64,000 nucleotides of DNA from Myotis daubentonii (lineage: Eukaryota > Chordata > Mammalia > Chiroptera > Vespertilionidae), in the NCBI RefSeq assembly GCF_963259705.1, contig NC_081842.1:64554787-64618786 (forward strand), written 5' to 3'. Within the stretch, counting starts at the first letter, position 1; each line of letters starts with the position of its first letter. Shown one piece after another: positions 35,971-47,689 of this stretch. A model generated the notes under the pieces. It did no database searches and had not been told where the DNA came from. It saw only the letters and a program-made list of their open reading frames with translations. Position numbers and translations under genes: made by a program.

Positions 35971-36523
35971 ATATTTTAAATATTAATAGCAAATGAAGAT
36001 TACCAGATACCTAAGGAATGCCCCTATCATCAAAGAGAGAAACCAAAAGAAACAAATAGATAAAGTCAACTTGAAGAAAAGAGAGAGGATTTGAACAGGA
36101 AAAAATTTAAATATTAATATTCTTAGATAAGAGAAGATATTGCACCTCTATATAAGAACTCTTGAAATGTTACAACATGATGATAGAAATGAAAAACTCA
36201 ATAGATGTATTGACATTAAACACTGAGAAAATCTATCAGAAAGTGGAGGCACAAAGGTTGAAAATAGAAGAAAAAATAAAAGATTATGCTACAGGACCAG
36301 TCCAGAAGACCTACCATCCAAATAAAGTAATTACATAAAAAGAAAGCAGGGGAATAAGAAGGGAAGAAATCACCAACAGAAGAGTTTAATAAAAAATTTC
36401 TGAAGAATGTGTGTTTTCAGGTCAAAATGCTTAGAAGTGCAATGGAAGGAAGTAGATCCACCCCACAAGGTACTTTGCCTTGAACTTACAGAACACTGCA
36501 CACAAAGAAGAACCAGGAAGCCC

Positions 36524-36705
36524 TGGCCTGTTGGCTCAGTTGGTTGGAGTGTCGTCACATAAACCAAAAGGTTGTGGGTTCTATTTCCAGTCCAGGCACA
36601 TACCTAGATTTCAGATTCCATTCAAGGCCAGGGTGCCTACAGGAGGCACCCAATCGATGTTTTTCCTTTCTCTCCCTTCCTCTCTCTAAAAATATATTCT
36701 CCAGT
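36524..36705 (+). repeat. Ves-related bat SINE
   Basis: 'ggcctgttggctcagttggttggagtgtcgtc' head, 'ccagtccaggcacatacctag' and 'ggaggcacccaatcgatg' body, then the microsatellite-expanded tail. Confidence 0.88.
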
Positions 36706-36746
36706 GAGGAGGAGGAGGAGGAGGAGGAGGAGGAGGAGGAGGAGGA

Positions 36747-36784
<38 letters not shown>
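36706..36784. repeat. (GGA)n/(GA)n microsatellite
   Basis: About 45 bp of GGA repeats followed by about 35 bp of GA repeats, attached to the 3' side of the SINE at 36524. Confidence 0.96.
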
Positions 36785-36787
<3 letters not shown>

Positions 36788-37224
36788 TGAACAATAAGCA
36801 TCCAAGTAGGAAAATAAACAGAAAAGCAAGTCACATTCAAAGGATCAGTTATCAAAGGGATTTGGACTTCTCAATAGCAAAACTGGGATATAGAATTCAA
36901 TGGGAAATATCTTCAAAATTATGGAGGAAAATAATTTCCAATCTAGAGCTCTTCACTGAAAAAAAGTTGGTATTTTTTACATTCACATTTGATTGATAGA
37001 CATAAAATTTATAAAATGATGAATACATGTCACACATATTAATCAAGAAGTTACTGTAGGATATGTTCCACCAAAATGAGTAAATAGATGAAAAGAATGC
37101 TATGGGACTAGAGCAAATAGAAGACTGAACTTGGGACAGAGGCAAAGAGAGCTAACAGATATAGAAAGCAAATGGTTTAGAATGAACTACATGACATTCC
37201 CCACACCACCATTTATTGACTAAG

Positions 37225-37400
37225 TTCCCTGAGTAATGTAACTGACCAATCTGTGACTCACTTTCCCCTTCTGTACAATGGGGATAATCAGAGTACTTGC
37301 CCCTCACATGAATTGTTGTGAGATGTAAATCTAATATCACATAAATATATCTGAACAGTGCCTAGCGCAAAATAGGTGCTCAATAAGCATTGTCCTTTAC
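37225..37400 (+). repeat. MIR SINE relic
   Basis: 'tttccccttctgtacaatggggataatcag', 'aattgttgtgagatgtaaat' and 'gcaaaataggtgctcaataagcat' match MIR. Confidence 0.8.
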
Positions 37401-37623
37401 TATTTATGCCGTGGCCTTCATGGCAGGGTTCAGGATCTGAAGGAGGGTCAGACGCACAAATGAAAATGCTACACAAGAAATATGAATTTAGAAGGCATCG
37501 GGGGCCAGGTGGAGCCTCTTTCTTGAAGAGACACACCGACTTCTGGCTTGGTCCGCCTTTTATTTACTTGACTACACAATTGCCCTTTAGCAATACATAC
37601 AGGCATATCAAAGGTAAATTTGG

Positions 37624-37894
37624 GCCCTAACCGGTTTGGCTCAGTGGATAGAGCACTGGCCTGCGGACTAAGGGTCCCAGGTTCAATTCCGGTCAAGGGC
37701 ATGTACCTTGGTTGCAGGGCACATCCCCAGTGGGGAGTGTGCAGGAGGCAGCTGATAGATGTTTCTCTCTCATCCACGTTTCTAACTCTCTATCCCTCAC
37801 CCTCCTCTATTTAAAAAAATCAATAAAATATACTTTTATAAAATAAAAGTAAAAAATCAATAAAATATATATTTTAGAAAAATAAAATTAATAA
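37624..37894 (+). repeat. Ves SINE, young-looking, with duplicated tail
   Basis: Intact A box TGGCTCAGTGG and B box GGTTCAATTCC. Perfect 14 bp target duplication AAAGGTAAATTTGG at 37610-37623 and 37895-37908. The 3' tail carries repeated 'aaaatcaataaaatata' units instead of one. Confidence 0.95.
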
Positions 37895-38147
37895 AAAGGT
37901 AAATTTGGTAAACAGTAAAAAGATGATCAGGTTAGGGAATTGCCTTGAGCCACCACTATCTCAACAGGAATAATCAGTGCTTAGCGTCAGTCCTGCTAAT
38001 GCCCAAGGTCCATCACCCTTCTGCATTCCTTGGTGCACTCTCATGACAGTATTGGCAAGCAGTGGCTTCCCGCAATTTATTATTAAGGCCCCTTCCAACT
38101 TTCTCCTTATTCAGTCTTTACTAAAAGTAAGGTAAGTGTATATATAC

Positions 38148-38330
38148 CCTGGCCAGGTGTCTCAGTTGGCTGGAGTGCTGTCTCATACACCAAAATGTTT
38201 CAGGTTTGATCCCGGTCAGGTACATATGGGAGGCAAAGGATCAATGTTTCTCTCTCTCTTCCTTCCTCTCTCTCTAACATCATTAGAAGCATATCCTCAT
38301 GGGAGAATTTTAAAAAATTAACATAAATGT
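38148..38330 (+). repeat. Ves-related bat SINE, internally deleted
   Basis: 'ctggccaggtgtctcagttggctggagtgctgtc' head. It jumps from 'ggtcaggtacat' to 'gggaggcaaaggatcaatgtttctctctc', lacking part of the middle. Confidence 0.85.
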
Positions 38331-38334
38331 ATTG

Positions 38335-39690
38335 GCTTATTTTTTTAAAAAAAATAAGTCTCCAAGTGCAAGCCACATTGTTTCCATTGCCTAAGTTCAT
38401 AAACTCTGAGCTAAACTAAAGATTTTATTTAAAGTGTTTCCAAAAACCTTCAAAACCTACAAACAATTATCACAAGATGAAAAATAAAAAAGTTCCCTCC
38501 ACTTCATAAAATACTATTGAAAGCATCTGCATTTGCAAGTTATCTTATATACTAAAAGTGGTGATTCTCAGCTGTTAACCCAGTGGGGTAAAATAAAGGA
38601 AAACAAAATAAAAAGGAGGGACTCTGCATCTGTTAACACAATGACTAAACTGAATAGACAAAGAATGCCAAATTCCTAACTTTATGATGCTCACCGAGGA
38701 ATGATCCAAAGTGTAGGCAGACCATTGCATTCTAACATCTACCTAATGGGTTCCCTTTCAGTATTTTCAGTGTGTGACTAATGTGATGGTATCCTAAGAT
38801 TATAGATGTTGAGAGTGTTTTATAAAAGCAGAATTACTATTTCCTTTAAATATAAAGTATAAAATGTGGTACTACTGCTTTCTTAAGTGTCTAATTTTAT
38901 TACAACTTAGGGTTATATTATATTCAGAGATCTCTGGTTTTCTAATAGTGGTCACTAAGCCAGTAGGAAAAAAGTGCATTTCTGGAATTCATATATTTTG
39001 TGAAATAAGGAATAATATAATGAGCAGCCTCACAACCAAATAGAAATAAAGCCTTCCTTTCTAACCTCGTCTGCCATCCCATGCACTGTCCGGGATTGCT
39101 CTGGGCACTGCTCCCAGCACACGTTTCTAAAGGGTAACCCAGCTCAGAGAACCCTGTGACACATGTGAAAGACAAAGGCCCCAGACTGTTACAGAAATAT
39201 TATTTGCAGTATTGCAATAAGAAGAAGGAAGTGAGCCATGGTTTCACAGGGGCAGAGAGTCATCCTGGCCTAGTGGAAGTCATGCAGAAGAATAGAGATG
39301 AATCTGACCTCATATTCTATCAGAGCATCGGGGCCTCTGCAGTTAGCCATTTCCTGGAACACGAAATTGGGAGGAGGGGGTGGGGGGCAGGCGGTGTTAA
39401 TCATTCTTGCTTCCCAGGAATGCAGAGCTTATTCCATGTGGTCTTCTTTATTATTTTTCTTTCCATTTAGAAAGTCAACTCAGCAAATTACACCTCAGTC
39501 GCTGTTTTTGTCCAAGTGGACATTCCTGAGATCCTCCTCATTATTCCTTGTGTCTTGCAATCATTGACCTACTTGATTCAGAAAAGAATATGCCTCACAT
39601 TCCATCCTTCCTCATTCTATTTTGTGACTAGTAAATATAATGGCAATAACAGTGATAACAACAGTGACAGTATCAACAATAGTTTGTAGC
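38335..39690. other. Intronic sequence, nothing recognised
   Basis: No gene. A short G-rich run near 39370-39395. Open frames of about 100 codons near 39156-39567 overlap each other in different frames and have no domain. Confidence 0.5.
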
Positions 39691-39699
39691 AGTTACAAA

Positions 39700-39890
39700 T
39701 TATTTCTCATGTGCCAGACACTATTCTAAGGGCTTTTTGCATGTAATGATTTACTAAGTCCAAAAACAATCCAATAGAGGAGGTATGGAGACTTAAGAGA
39801 TGTGAAGTAATTTCCGAAGGTATTATAGCTAATGTGTTGGAGCTGAGACTTTTAACCTCCTCAGACCACTTTTGCTCATTATACTACACT
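39700..39890 (-). repeat. MIR SINE relic
   Basis: 'catgtgccagacactattctaagggcttttt', 'gacttaagagatgtgaagtaatttccg' and 'ctgagacttttaacc' match antisense MIR. Confidence 0.8.
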
Positions 39891-40237
39891 GACTTTGGAA
39901 TTTCCCATCACACAATAACACATACACTGGGGAGGCACACACAGTCCAGTGTCATTAGGGAGGCCTAGGACTCAGTTACAATCCTGAGGGTGGTAGTGAG
40001 GTGAGTAGCTGCTGGCCTAGGGAAATCAGTCCCCCACCTAAGTTTAACTTTACTGAGAAGAGTGAGTTAACATTATGCTACCCTCATGCATGTTGTACTA
40101 CAGAGGCAATAGTGCGGTTGTCCCAGGAGTTCCATTTTAAGGGAACACCTTCAAGAGCTAATTGGTAAGTAGGTAAGAGAGAAGTTATATTATTCAATGA
40201 TTAACATGTACTATTTGTCTAAGGCAATCATTTTTAA

Positions 40238-40458
40238 GCCTCACCGGAGAATATGTTTTATTGACTAGTGAGAGAGAAAGAGAGAGAGAGAGACATCCAT
40301 GTGAGAGATAAAGTGATTGATTGCCTCCCATACCCATCCTGACCAGGGATTAAACCCACAAACTAGGTAAGGTCCCTGACAGGTAATTGAACCCACAATT
40401 TTTTTGGTGTACCAGATGATGCTCTAACCAACTGAGTTACCAGGCCTGGCCAGGGCTA
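40238..40458 (-). repeat. Ves-related bat SINE
   Basis: Antisense body ending 'aaccaactgagttaccaggcctggcc'. Perfect 13 bp duplication CAATCATTTTTAA at 40225-40237 and 40459-40471. Confidence 0.92.
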
Positions 40459-40860
40459 CAATCATTTTTAAAAGTAGAATCCAACATTTTATATATATAC
40501 TAGGGGCCCAGTGCATGAAATTCATGCACTGAGGGGGCATTCCCTCAGCCCAGCCTGCCCCCTCTCACATACTGGGAGCCCGCAGGGGATGTCCTACTAA
40601 TGGCTTAGGCCCGCTCCCTGCTCCCCTTTGGGAGTGGGCCTAAGCCACAGTCTGGCCTCCCTTTTGTGGGAGGCAACTGAGCTGATCAGGGGAAGGCACC
40701 AGCCCCATCACGCAGCTGCTGCAACCACTGCCAGTCACCGCAGCCACCATGGTGTTTTCATCAACATGGACTCCAGTCCCTTCACCATGAAAAAATGGCA
40801 ACTTTTTTTAGGCATTTTCAAGATGTGTCTTTCATACTTTCATAGGATATGACATTTCTT

Positions 40861-40941
40861 TCTCCCTTCCTTCCTTCCTTCCTTCCTTCCTTCCTTCCTT
40901 CCTTCCTTCCTTCCTTCCTTCCTTCCTTCCTTCCTTCCTTC

Positions 40942-41040
<99 letters not shown>
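40861..41040. repeat. (CCTT)n then (CTTT)n microsatellite
   Basis: About 80 bp of CCTT units pass into about 95 bp of CTTT units, derived from the tail of the antisense SINE. Likely unstable. Confidence 0.97.
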
Positions 41041-41282
41041 GTATCCTCACCTGAGGATATGTTTCCATTGATTTTTAGCGAATGTGGAAGAGAAAGGGAA
41101 AGACAGAGAGAAACATCAAAGTGAGAGGAACACTTTGATCAGTTGCCTCCTGCATGAGCCCTGATCTTGGCCCTGGCCAGGGAGGAACCTGCAACCTACG
41201 TAAATGCCCTTGGTCAGAATTGAACCCAGACCCTGCGGTTGGCAGGCCGAGGCATTATCCACTGAGACAAACCGTCTAGGGC
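40861..41282 (-). repeat. Ves-type SINE with ~180 bp (CCTT)n/(CTTT)n tail, nested in H6
   Basis: Perfect 17 bp duplication AGGATATGACATTTCTT at 40844-40860 and 41283-41299 encloses both the microsatellite and the SINE, so they entered together. The SINE body (about 41045-41282) is antisense and ends 'atccactgagacaaaccgtctagggc'. The tetranucleotide run lies where the A-rich tail should be. Confidence 0.93.
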
Positions 41283-41324
41283 AGGATATGACATTTCTTA
41301 GCCCTCCAGCATCAGACCTTAGTT

Positions 41325-41325
<1 letters not shown>

Positions 41326-41367
<42 letters not shown>
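41326..41367. repeat. Poly(T) tract of about 42 bp inside H6
   Basis: Uninterrupted T run; on the Helitron sense strand it is poly(A) following 'ccaccacactcctggg'. This may mark a retroposed piece. Confidence 0.95.
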
Positions 41368-41844
41368 CCCAGGAGTGTGGTGGAAAAACCCAAGATAACT
41401 TTTTGGATTCTTATTACCCAAGTTACTAAGAATATTACCAGTGGCATACAGAGAGCTAAGCCAATGAGCGGTCAGAAAAGATGTTTCCTCTGTAGTTCAC
41501 ACTGATTGCCGGCTCAGCCCGTGCCCATGTCTAAAGCCTCTGGCCAAGGCTTTAGGCTTGGGCAGGTGACCCCCAGACTCTTTGATTGCTGGCTCCGCCC
41601 CTGCCTAGGCCCCGAGGCTTTAGGCCTGGGCAGGGGCCCCAAGCTACCTCTGATCACCGGCTCTGCCCCTGTAGCTCTGGCCGAGGCTTTAGGCTTGGGC
41701 AGGGGCCCCTTCAGCTCCAATCAGCCTGCCCAGGAGCCCCCTGGTTCAGGCCCTTCCTACGCTGCTCAGGGCCCACACGGGGCCTACCTCAAAGTGACCT
41801 GGGTGCTGATGATGTTCCCGGGACCCAGGCCACTGGGCGCCTAT

Positions 41845-41887
41845 GTATGCAAATTAACCACCATCTTTGTTGGGTTAATTTGCATAC
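41845..41887. promoter_or_regulatory. Subterminal hairpin with octamer arms and YY1-like loop (H6)
   Basis: GTATGCAAATTAACC (41845-41859) and its perfect reverse complement (41873-41887) enclose 13 bases with the decayed motif CACCATCTTTG. Same structure as in H2, with the basal pair changed on both arms. Protein binding is inferred only. Confidence 0.55.
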
Positions 41888-41955
41888 TCATCCGACTGGC
41901 TGGTGGGTGCAGCGGAGTGACACCAATTTGCATGTTTCTCTTTTATTAGTGTAGA

Positions 41956-44900
41956 TCTGTATAAGTGTATAAATATATAAATCATCAGCCCAATATGATT
42001 CTAATTAAACATAACTGTGACTGAATCACTTTAAATATAAATCATTAGATATAAGCCTTATCCCTATTCTGATTGATTTTATTCATCTGTACTTTTCTGT
42101 GTTATCTGAAGTTTTGGTGCAGAACAGGTGTTATTTGTTAATCAGAAAACCCACAATGAAATGTTTCTGAATTTCTAAACTTCTCTACCTTACATTTCTT
42201 ATTGTTCCTTCAAGTTTGCTGTTTTACAGGGGGAGGGAGGTAGTGGATTTGAACGACAAGAGAGAAAGCATGACTTAACATGTCTGGACACAAAAACTCT
42301 TGTTGCTTGCTTCTTTATCTCCTACTTAAAACAAGTCATATAGACTCTTGGATTTCATTTGGCATTTCATATACACTCCTTTATCTGGTTCTGTAATAGC
42401 TGCTCTGGATCAGCTCTTTCTTTCTCTCTGCTCTTTCTCACTCTGTTTCTCACATTTGCTGACATTGAGTTTGTGTCCCTTCTTTATTTCTCCTTCACAC
42501 ACTCTCTCTCATGTTTATTGTTGTAGATACATTTCTGGTTTACTTCCTCTGCCCGAATACATTTTTTAAAAAGGCATCTGAACACTGGAATCTCAGAACC
42601 TTTAATTCACTAGTACTTAGAAAAATATTTCAGAATCTTCGCAGAGCCCAATAATTATCAGGGATATGAATATGCACTGAAACTCAAATTTAAATTGTCA
42701 AAGGCTAAAGTCATGCAAGTAAAAATAAATCACTTGAATAAATTATTAGTTATCTAATAGATTTAAAATTTTTGTTATTAAAATGGCCTCATGTGGGGTA
42801 AAAGGGAAATATAAACATAGATATTGGCAAAGATATTGTGGGGTGGGTTGGCCCAGGCCTTTGAAAGAAGATTCCCTGGAGAGAGCATGGTTAACTTCCC
42901 TGATGGTTTTCATTTCAAACTCTCTCCTGCCTTCCTTCTCTAACTACTAACAATTCCCAGGACCCCGCAGACCTGCCGTACAGATTCCACCAGATCCACT
43001 CGTTCTAATTACAAACTTCCTAGGCTAGTTACAATGTTTCTAAAAACCTTAAAGATCATGAGCTCTATGGGTCAAAAATCCCATCTATGAAAACACTAAA
43101 GGGTTGAGCAGGGGTTGTTACATTTAATTGTTAAATGTATGACTGTTTTTCAGATTGTGAACCATTCTAACTCCTAGATCTTGCATTACTTTTCTTATCA
43201 TAGTTAGTTGGAAACTTACTCCTCTGTGTTCCAAAGAAAGATATACCAGCTGTTTTAGAACAGTTAGTCAAGCTGAATTCTGTTCTCTCCCACCCTGCCC
43301 TTCATCACACACTTGAGCCTTCTGTTAAGGTACATATCTTTGCATACGCTCTATCACTAAAAGAGAGATTGGTTTTGATGAGTTGTGGTCTCGGAATCCA
43401 CATTTCTAAGGGGAATCCTTGTCTTGAGCTCCCTTGTGAAAGCATCTGTGGAGCTTCAGTTTCTCTGTCCCTCAGCATTCCAGTTGGAATGCAACTTTCT
43501 GTTTTGTTATCCAGCTAGGAACACTTATTCCTGCAGGAAAGTAGGCCTCACCACAGCACATGGCTTCTGTCCAAGTGAATCCCACTGAGTAATGATCTTT
43601 CACACACTGGAGGAGAAGCTGTCTTCTGTTATCTAAACCCTTCTATTCATCTCCCTAACTCTGCCTCTGAAAATTTAGTGCTAGTTAGCAGAAGCAGAGT
43701 GCTTTTCACATGCTGCCAACTTGTTGCTGGAGTCCTCTTGATTTTGCACCAACATCCATTACAGCCGCCTCAACCTCTCTGAAAGCACATTTTAAAACAG
43801 CCAGCCAGTATATCTCTTCTATTAGAAAAACTCTTATCAGGAGAGCAGTGAAAAGACAGTGAATGCCATTACCCAAGTAATTGACAAATTAGCAGAAATA
43901 ATGAAACCGAGTAGAAACAAATAGGCTTGTAATTCTGTGCAAACAAAATACTAAACAAATTTTCATAACCTATGTATAAAAATTAGTGTTAAAGGAGGGA
44001 CAAGGAAGGAAAATCAAAACAACAGACTACTAAGATCATAAGCTGTATGACTGTAAAAATCTACTTTTACATAGGGGATTGTAGGTCCAAGCTTCAACGT
44101 GGAAAGATTTTGAAGTAATTTACCATATGATTCTAAATAAACTCTTTGAACACTCTAATTGCATTGATAAAAATAAAGAATTAACTCCTATCACAGTGCA
44201 AATCCATGAACCCACAAGTATTAGGAGTTGCCTTCTGTTAGACACCAACCAAAGGAAATAAAACTTCTTATTGATCAAAGGAAGACATTTACTACCTGTG
44301 CTACCATTTCTCATTGGCAGTGCCTGCTTAGCTGTGTAGCCATCCACAGCCAACTGTCCTACCGTCTGTCCAGACCTGTTTCTATTCAGAGGGATGTGCC
44401 TGGCAGTAGTGGACTGCACAGGAAGCTGGGAGGTCTTTGTGGCAGTTAGTTCTATCACATTATGCTTTTATTGCCATTGGAACAGTCTCAAATGATTGGC
44501 CAGCCACACTTGTTTCTTCATCCCATCCCGTGTATCATTAGCTGTGGCAAAACATTTTTCCTAGGCAAATTGAAAAATACCTTTTCCTTTAGCCAAAAGC
44601 CCTAGAAATGCCTTCAGTTGGCTGTTTCACACCTAGTCAAACTTTCAAAAGCCTTTTAGCGAGTAGTCGGCTCTTCTAAGTTTGTGCCTGCTGATGTTCA
44701 GGCACATTTCCTGCCCTAATTCTAACTGTGGAGTCTGCTGAGAAAGCACCTGGAACCAGGTAACACAAACACATGGCTCTTCTAATGCTATGTTTCTGCT
44801 GTGGCTGTGTTTCCCAAGGATGGAAAGTAAAAGTGCTTTTGTTTAGTCAAGAATGATTTTGGTCCATAATATATTCTTATTAGCTTTTCATCTGACATTG

Positions 44901-46345
44901 AGAAGAAATGGGATAGCTATAAAGTCTTTTGTGGAGATTGTGGTGTGATCTCACACCTGGAACCTCCTGCTGGCAAGGTAGGATGAACAGATTTAGTACT
45001 TTAGAGTGACAAAGAGTTAATTGCATTTTCTTACTTTAGAGAAATTTGCAGTAATTCACCTGTGGATGGTCTGCTGAGGGTCACACTGTAGCAAATATTA
45101 TTTTTCTACAATATCTTTGTCCTGTGCAACCTCATATCTGACCTATGCTGTTTAAAAATGAAGGATTTTAGCAACAGCAATATAGAAAGGGTTAATAGCT
45201 TATGTAAGGTTGTTAATCTCCTCTAATCTTCCTTGTAAAATAATATTACATTTCCCACATGATGGACTAGTGAGCTTTGTGGGAGAACAAAAGATACAGA
45301 CCTGGTTTGCTTTTGTTGTTGGGTTGTTAATTTTTGCTAGCATTGCCTGAGGCAGATTTGCCTCTAACATCAGCCTCTCAGAAACTCACTTTGGAAAATG
45401 TTTTCTACTTATTTGTTGCCTGAGGCTAACAGGCTGAGCTATTTTGCATTGAATATGTATCTTTTGATCTTGCTTTATTTTCCTCCTGCCATTTTGTTGC
45501 TGCTAAGGACTAATGATTAGGGGAAATCTGTAAGTGAAAACTGCCAAAGGGTTTGGAAATGATCAGATTGGAGTCACTGGCTGTGCGAACACTGAGTTCT
45601 TTTGGGGCCACAGATGCCCTGTGTAGATCTCAGTGAGTAGGAACAAAATCAGTGTAGGCTCACTTAGCGAAAGCATCTACATCATAAACCATACATCCTT
45701 TGCCCTCTTGTGATCGAATTCTCTTCTCTATGGACAGATTTTCTCAAGTTCCTATTTGGTTTACCTCCGTCTCAGTAATCTGTGAGCCAGGTGTTATATA
45801 GAGGTAGAGTGGTCCATAGAAAGTGTGCATTTATAGTTACTTTCATTGTTAGAGAAAACTTTTTATTGAATACCGCAGGATTTTCATGCACTTAAATCAT
45901 TTCTGCACTGATATACTTAGAACAGGGAAATCAGGGACTCTGACTTAATTTTATAGTCTAGCAGAGGCATACTTGTAATGAGAAGCATCATGTTGCATGG
46001 CACTAGGTCTTATCCAGATAGGAGAATGTTTGTAGAAATTAAGGGATCCACATTACATGAGAGTAAAAGGAAAAGACATATAAATTAGCAGTTTTCTTAA
46101 AGTGATTCATGTTCTCAATACAGACTGTGACCAAAAAAAAGAGATGGAATGAGAAGTGACACAGAAATATGAATAAAATTATGATTTATACCATGTCTAT
46201 TAGATCACAATATTCTAGTCTCAAGACAGAATAAATGTGGTGATTGATACAGTAAAGAAATGGAATATTCTGCTTCTGAATAAGGCCATTTACATCATTA
46301 TTCTTAATATTCAAATATAAGAATATACCATTAAGAAATAAAATT
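41956..46345. other. Repeat-poor intronic stretch
   Basis: 4.4 kb with no recognised mobile element, the longest such run in the window. 43240-43800 and 44590-45800 are of moderate GC and look single-copy. No exon-like frame with splice sites was found. The lack of insertions could reflect constraint or chance. Confidence 0.45.
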
Positions 46346-46556
46346 CAGCCCAGTCGATGTGGCTCAGTGGTTGTGCATTGACCCATGAACCAATAGATTG
46401 CTAGTTCAGTCCTTGGTCAGGGCACATGCTGGGGTTGCAAGCATGATCCTCACTAGGGGGCAGCCGATCAATGATGTTTCTCATTGATGCTTCTATTTCT
46501 CTATCCCTCTCCCTTCCTCTCATTCTAAAAATAAATAAATAAATAAAAAATAAAAC
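46346..46556 (+). repeat. Ves SINE
   Basis: 'tgtggctcagtggttgtgcattgacccatgaacca' head, decayed B box, 'gcagccgatcaatgatgtttctc' body and a (AAAT)n-rich tail. No clean target duplication found. Confidence 0.9.
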
Positions 46557-47054
46557 CAATAAACACATTAAAAAAAGAAACAAAATTTAACTGATTAAAT
46601 AGAAAGATCAAATTTGCTTTATTCAACTACTCATGAGTTGGGCAGCATCCCATCAGGTACGATATCTAGAAACTTTACAAAATGAAAAGTTTTTTATAGG
46701 CCAAGAAGGACAAGGGCAAATAAATTGTAGATTGCCTCATCTTTTGGGGGGTGTTGGAAGAGGTCTATCAAGTAGATTACTTCACTATTACTGATCAGGG
46801 AATTCCAGATTGACTGGGTTTAGGTTATATTCCTGGGAGAGATGGTACCCCAATAAGGTTAGGAATTAAGTCGGGGTTTGGTGACATGAATTAGCACAAG
46901 TGACTCCATTTTAGGCCTACTTTGTTAACAATACCATGATGAACTATAACAGTTACTTCATTTAGCAAAGTTCTTTTGAAGAACACTGTGACTGAGGTAA
47001 CAATAGGAACTTTAGAAAACCTACCCAAAGAGGGAAAGAAAGAAAAAGACATAT

Positions 47055-47280
47055 GCCCTAACTGGTTTTGATCAGTGGATAGAGCATCGGCCTGCGGACT
47101 GAAAGATCCCAGGTTCGATTCCGGTCAAGGGCATGTACCTTGGTTGCGGGCACATCCCCAGTGGGAGGTGTGCAGGAGGCAGCTGATCGATGTTTCTCTC
47201 TCTCATCAATGTTTCTAACTCTCTATCCCTCTCCCTTCATCTCTGTAAAAAATCAATAAAATATATTTTAAAAAAAGAAC
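47055..47280 (+). repeat. Ves SINE, well preserved
   Basis: B box GGTTCGATTCC intact; 'tcaagggcatgtaccttggttgcgggcacatccccag' near consensus. Short duplication AAGACATA at 47046-47053 and 47281-47288. Confidence 0.94.
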
Positions 47281-47547
47281 AAGACATAAGAAGCAACAAT
47301 ATGTTATTATCCATCTGACGGAGATAAGCTCAACTATAAATATTAAAAATATTTTCTTTCATGCTTCTCCTTCCCTCAGTCTGTATTTTTGGGAAGTTTT
47401 GCTTTGCCATGATTACTGATTTGGACACTGTTATTCAGAATGAGGAAATTGCATCTTATAATATTAGAGAAAAGAAATGTGGAACAAACTTGCCAGTAGT
47501 AAAGACTGAACAAGTCTTATTCAAATAACCATAGTGCCCATATGATT

Positions 47548-47676
47548 GGCTACCTCCTGCAGACCCCCTACTGAGGATCTAGCTCGTTATCTGGGCATAT
47601 TCCCTGACTAGAAATCCAACCATGACCTCCTGGTTCATAGGTCAATGCTCAACCACTGAGCCACACAAGCTGGGCC
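47548..47676 (-). repeat. Ves SINE fragment lacking its 3' half
   Basis: Antisense from 'cctcctgcagaccccctactg' to 'caaccactgagccacacaagctgggcc'. The CT-rich region and tail expected at the left are missing. Confidence 0.85.
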
Positions 47677-47689
47677 TTAGCCCTTTTGA

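Larger units (their letters stand above)
40500..41955 (-). mobile_element. Helitron H6 (HeliBat-type) carrying a nested SINE
   Basis: CTAG at 40500-40503 after A. The 3' hairpin is GTGCATGAA/TTCATGCAC. The 5' head at the right edge is TCTACACTAATAAAAGAG on the minus strand, followed by host T at 41956. The GC-rich 41510-41760 part shares 'ctttaggcctgggcagggg' arrays with H2. A Ves SINE sits at 40861-41282, and 41368-41505 is unlike other Helitrons here. The 5' subterminal palindrome is at 41845-41887. Confidence 0.92.

Noticed and set aside
36544..36996. 150-codon open frame with a poly-Glu run
   Set aside because: It is a SINE read through (GGA)n and (GA)n; the acidic run is the microsatellite.
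37624..37700. tRNA gene suggested by A and B boxes
   Set aside because: It is the tRNA-derived head of a Ves SINE, with the SINE body, tail and target duplication present; the same holds for the other SINEs.
41506..41949. 147- and 122-codon overlapping frames
   Set aside because: They are inside Helitron H6's GC-rich array, with no domain and two competing frames.
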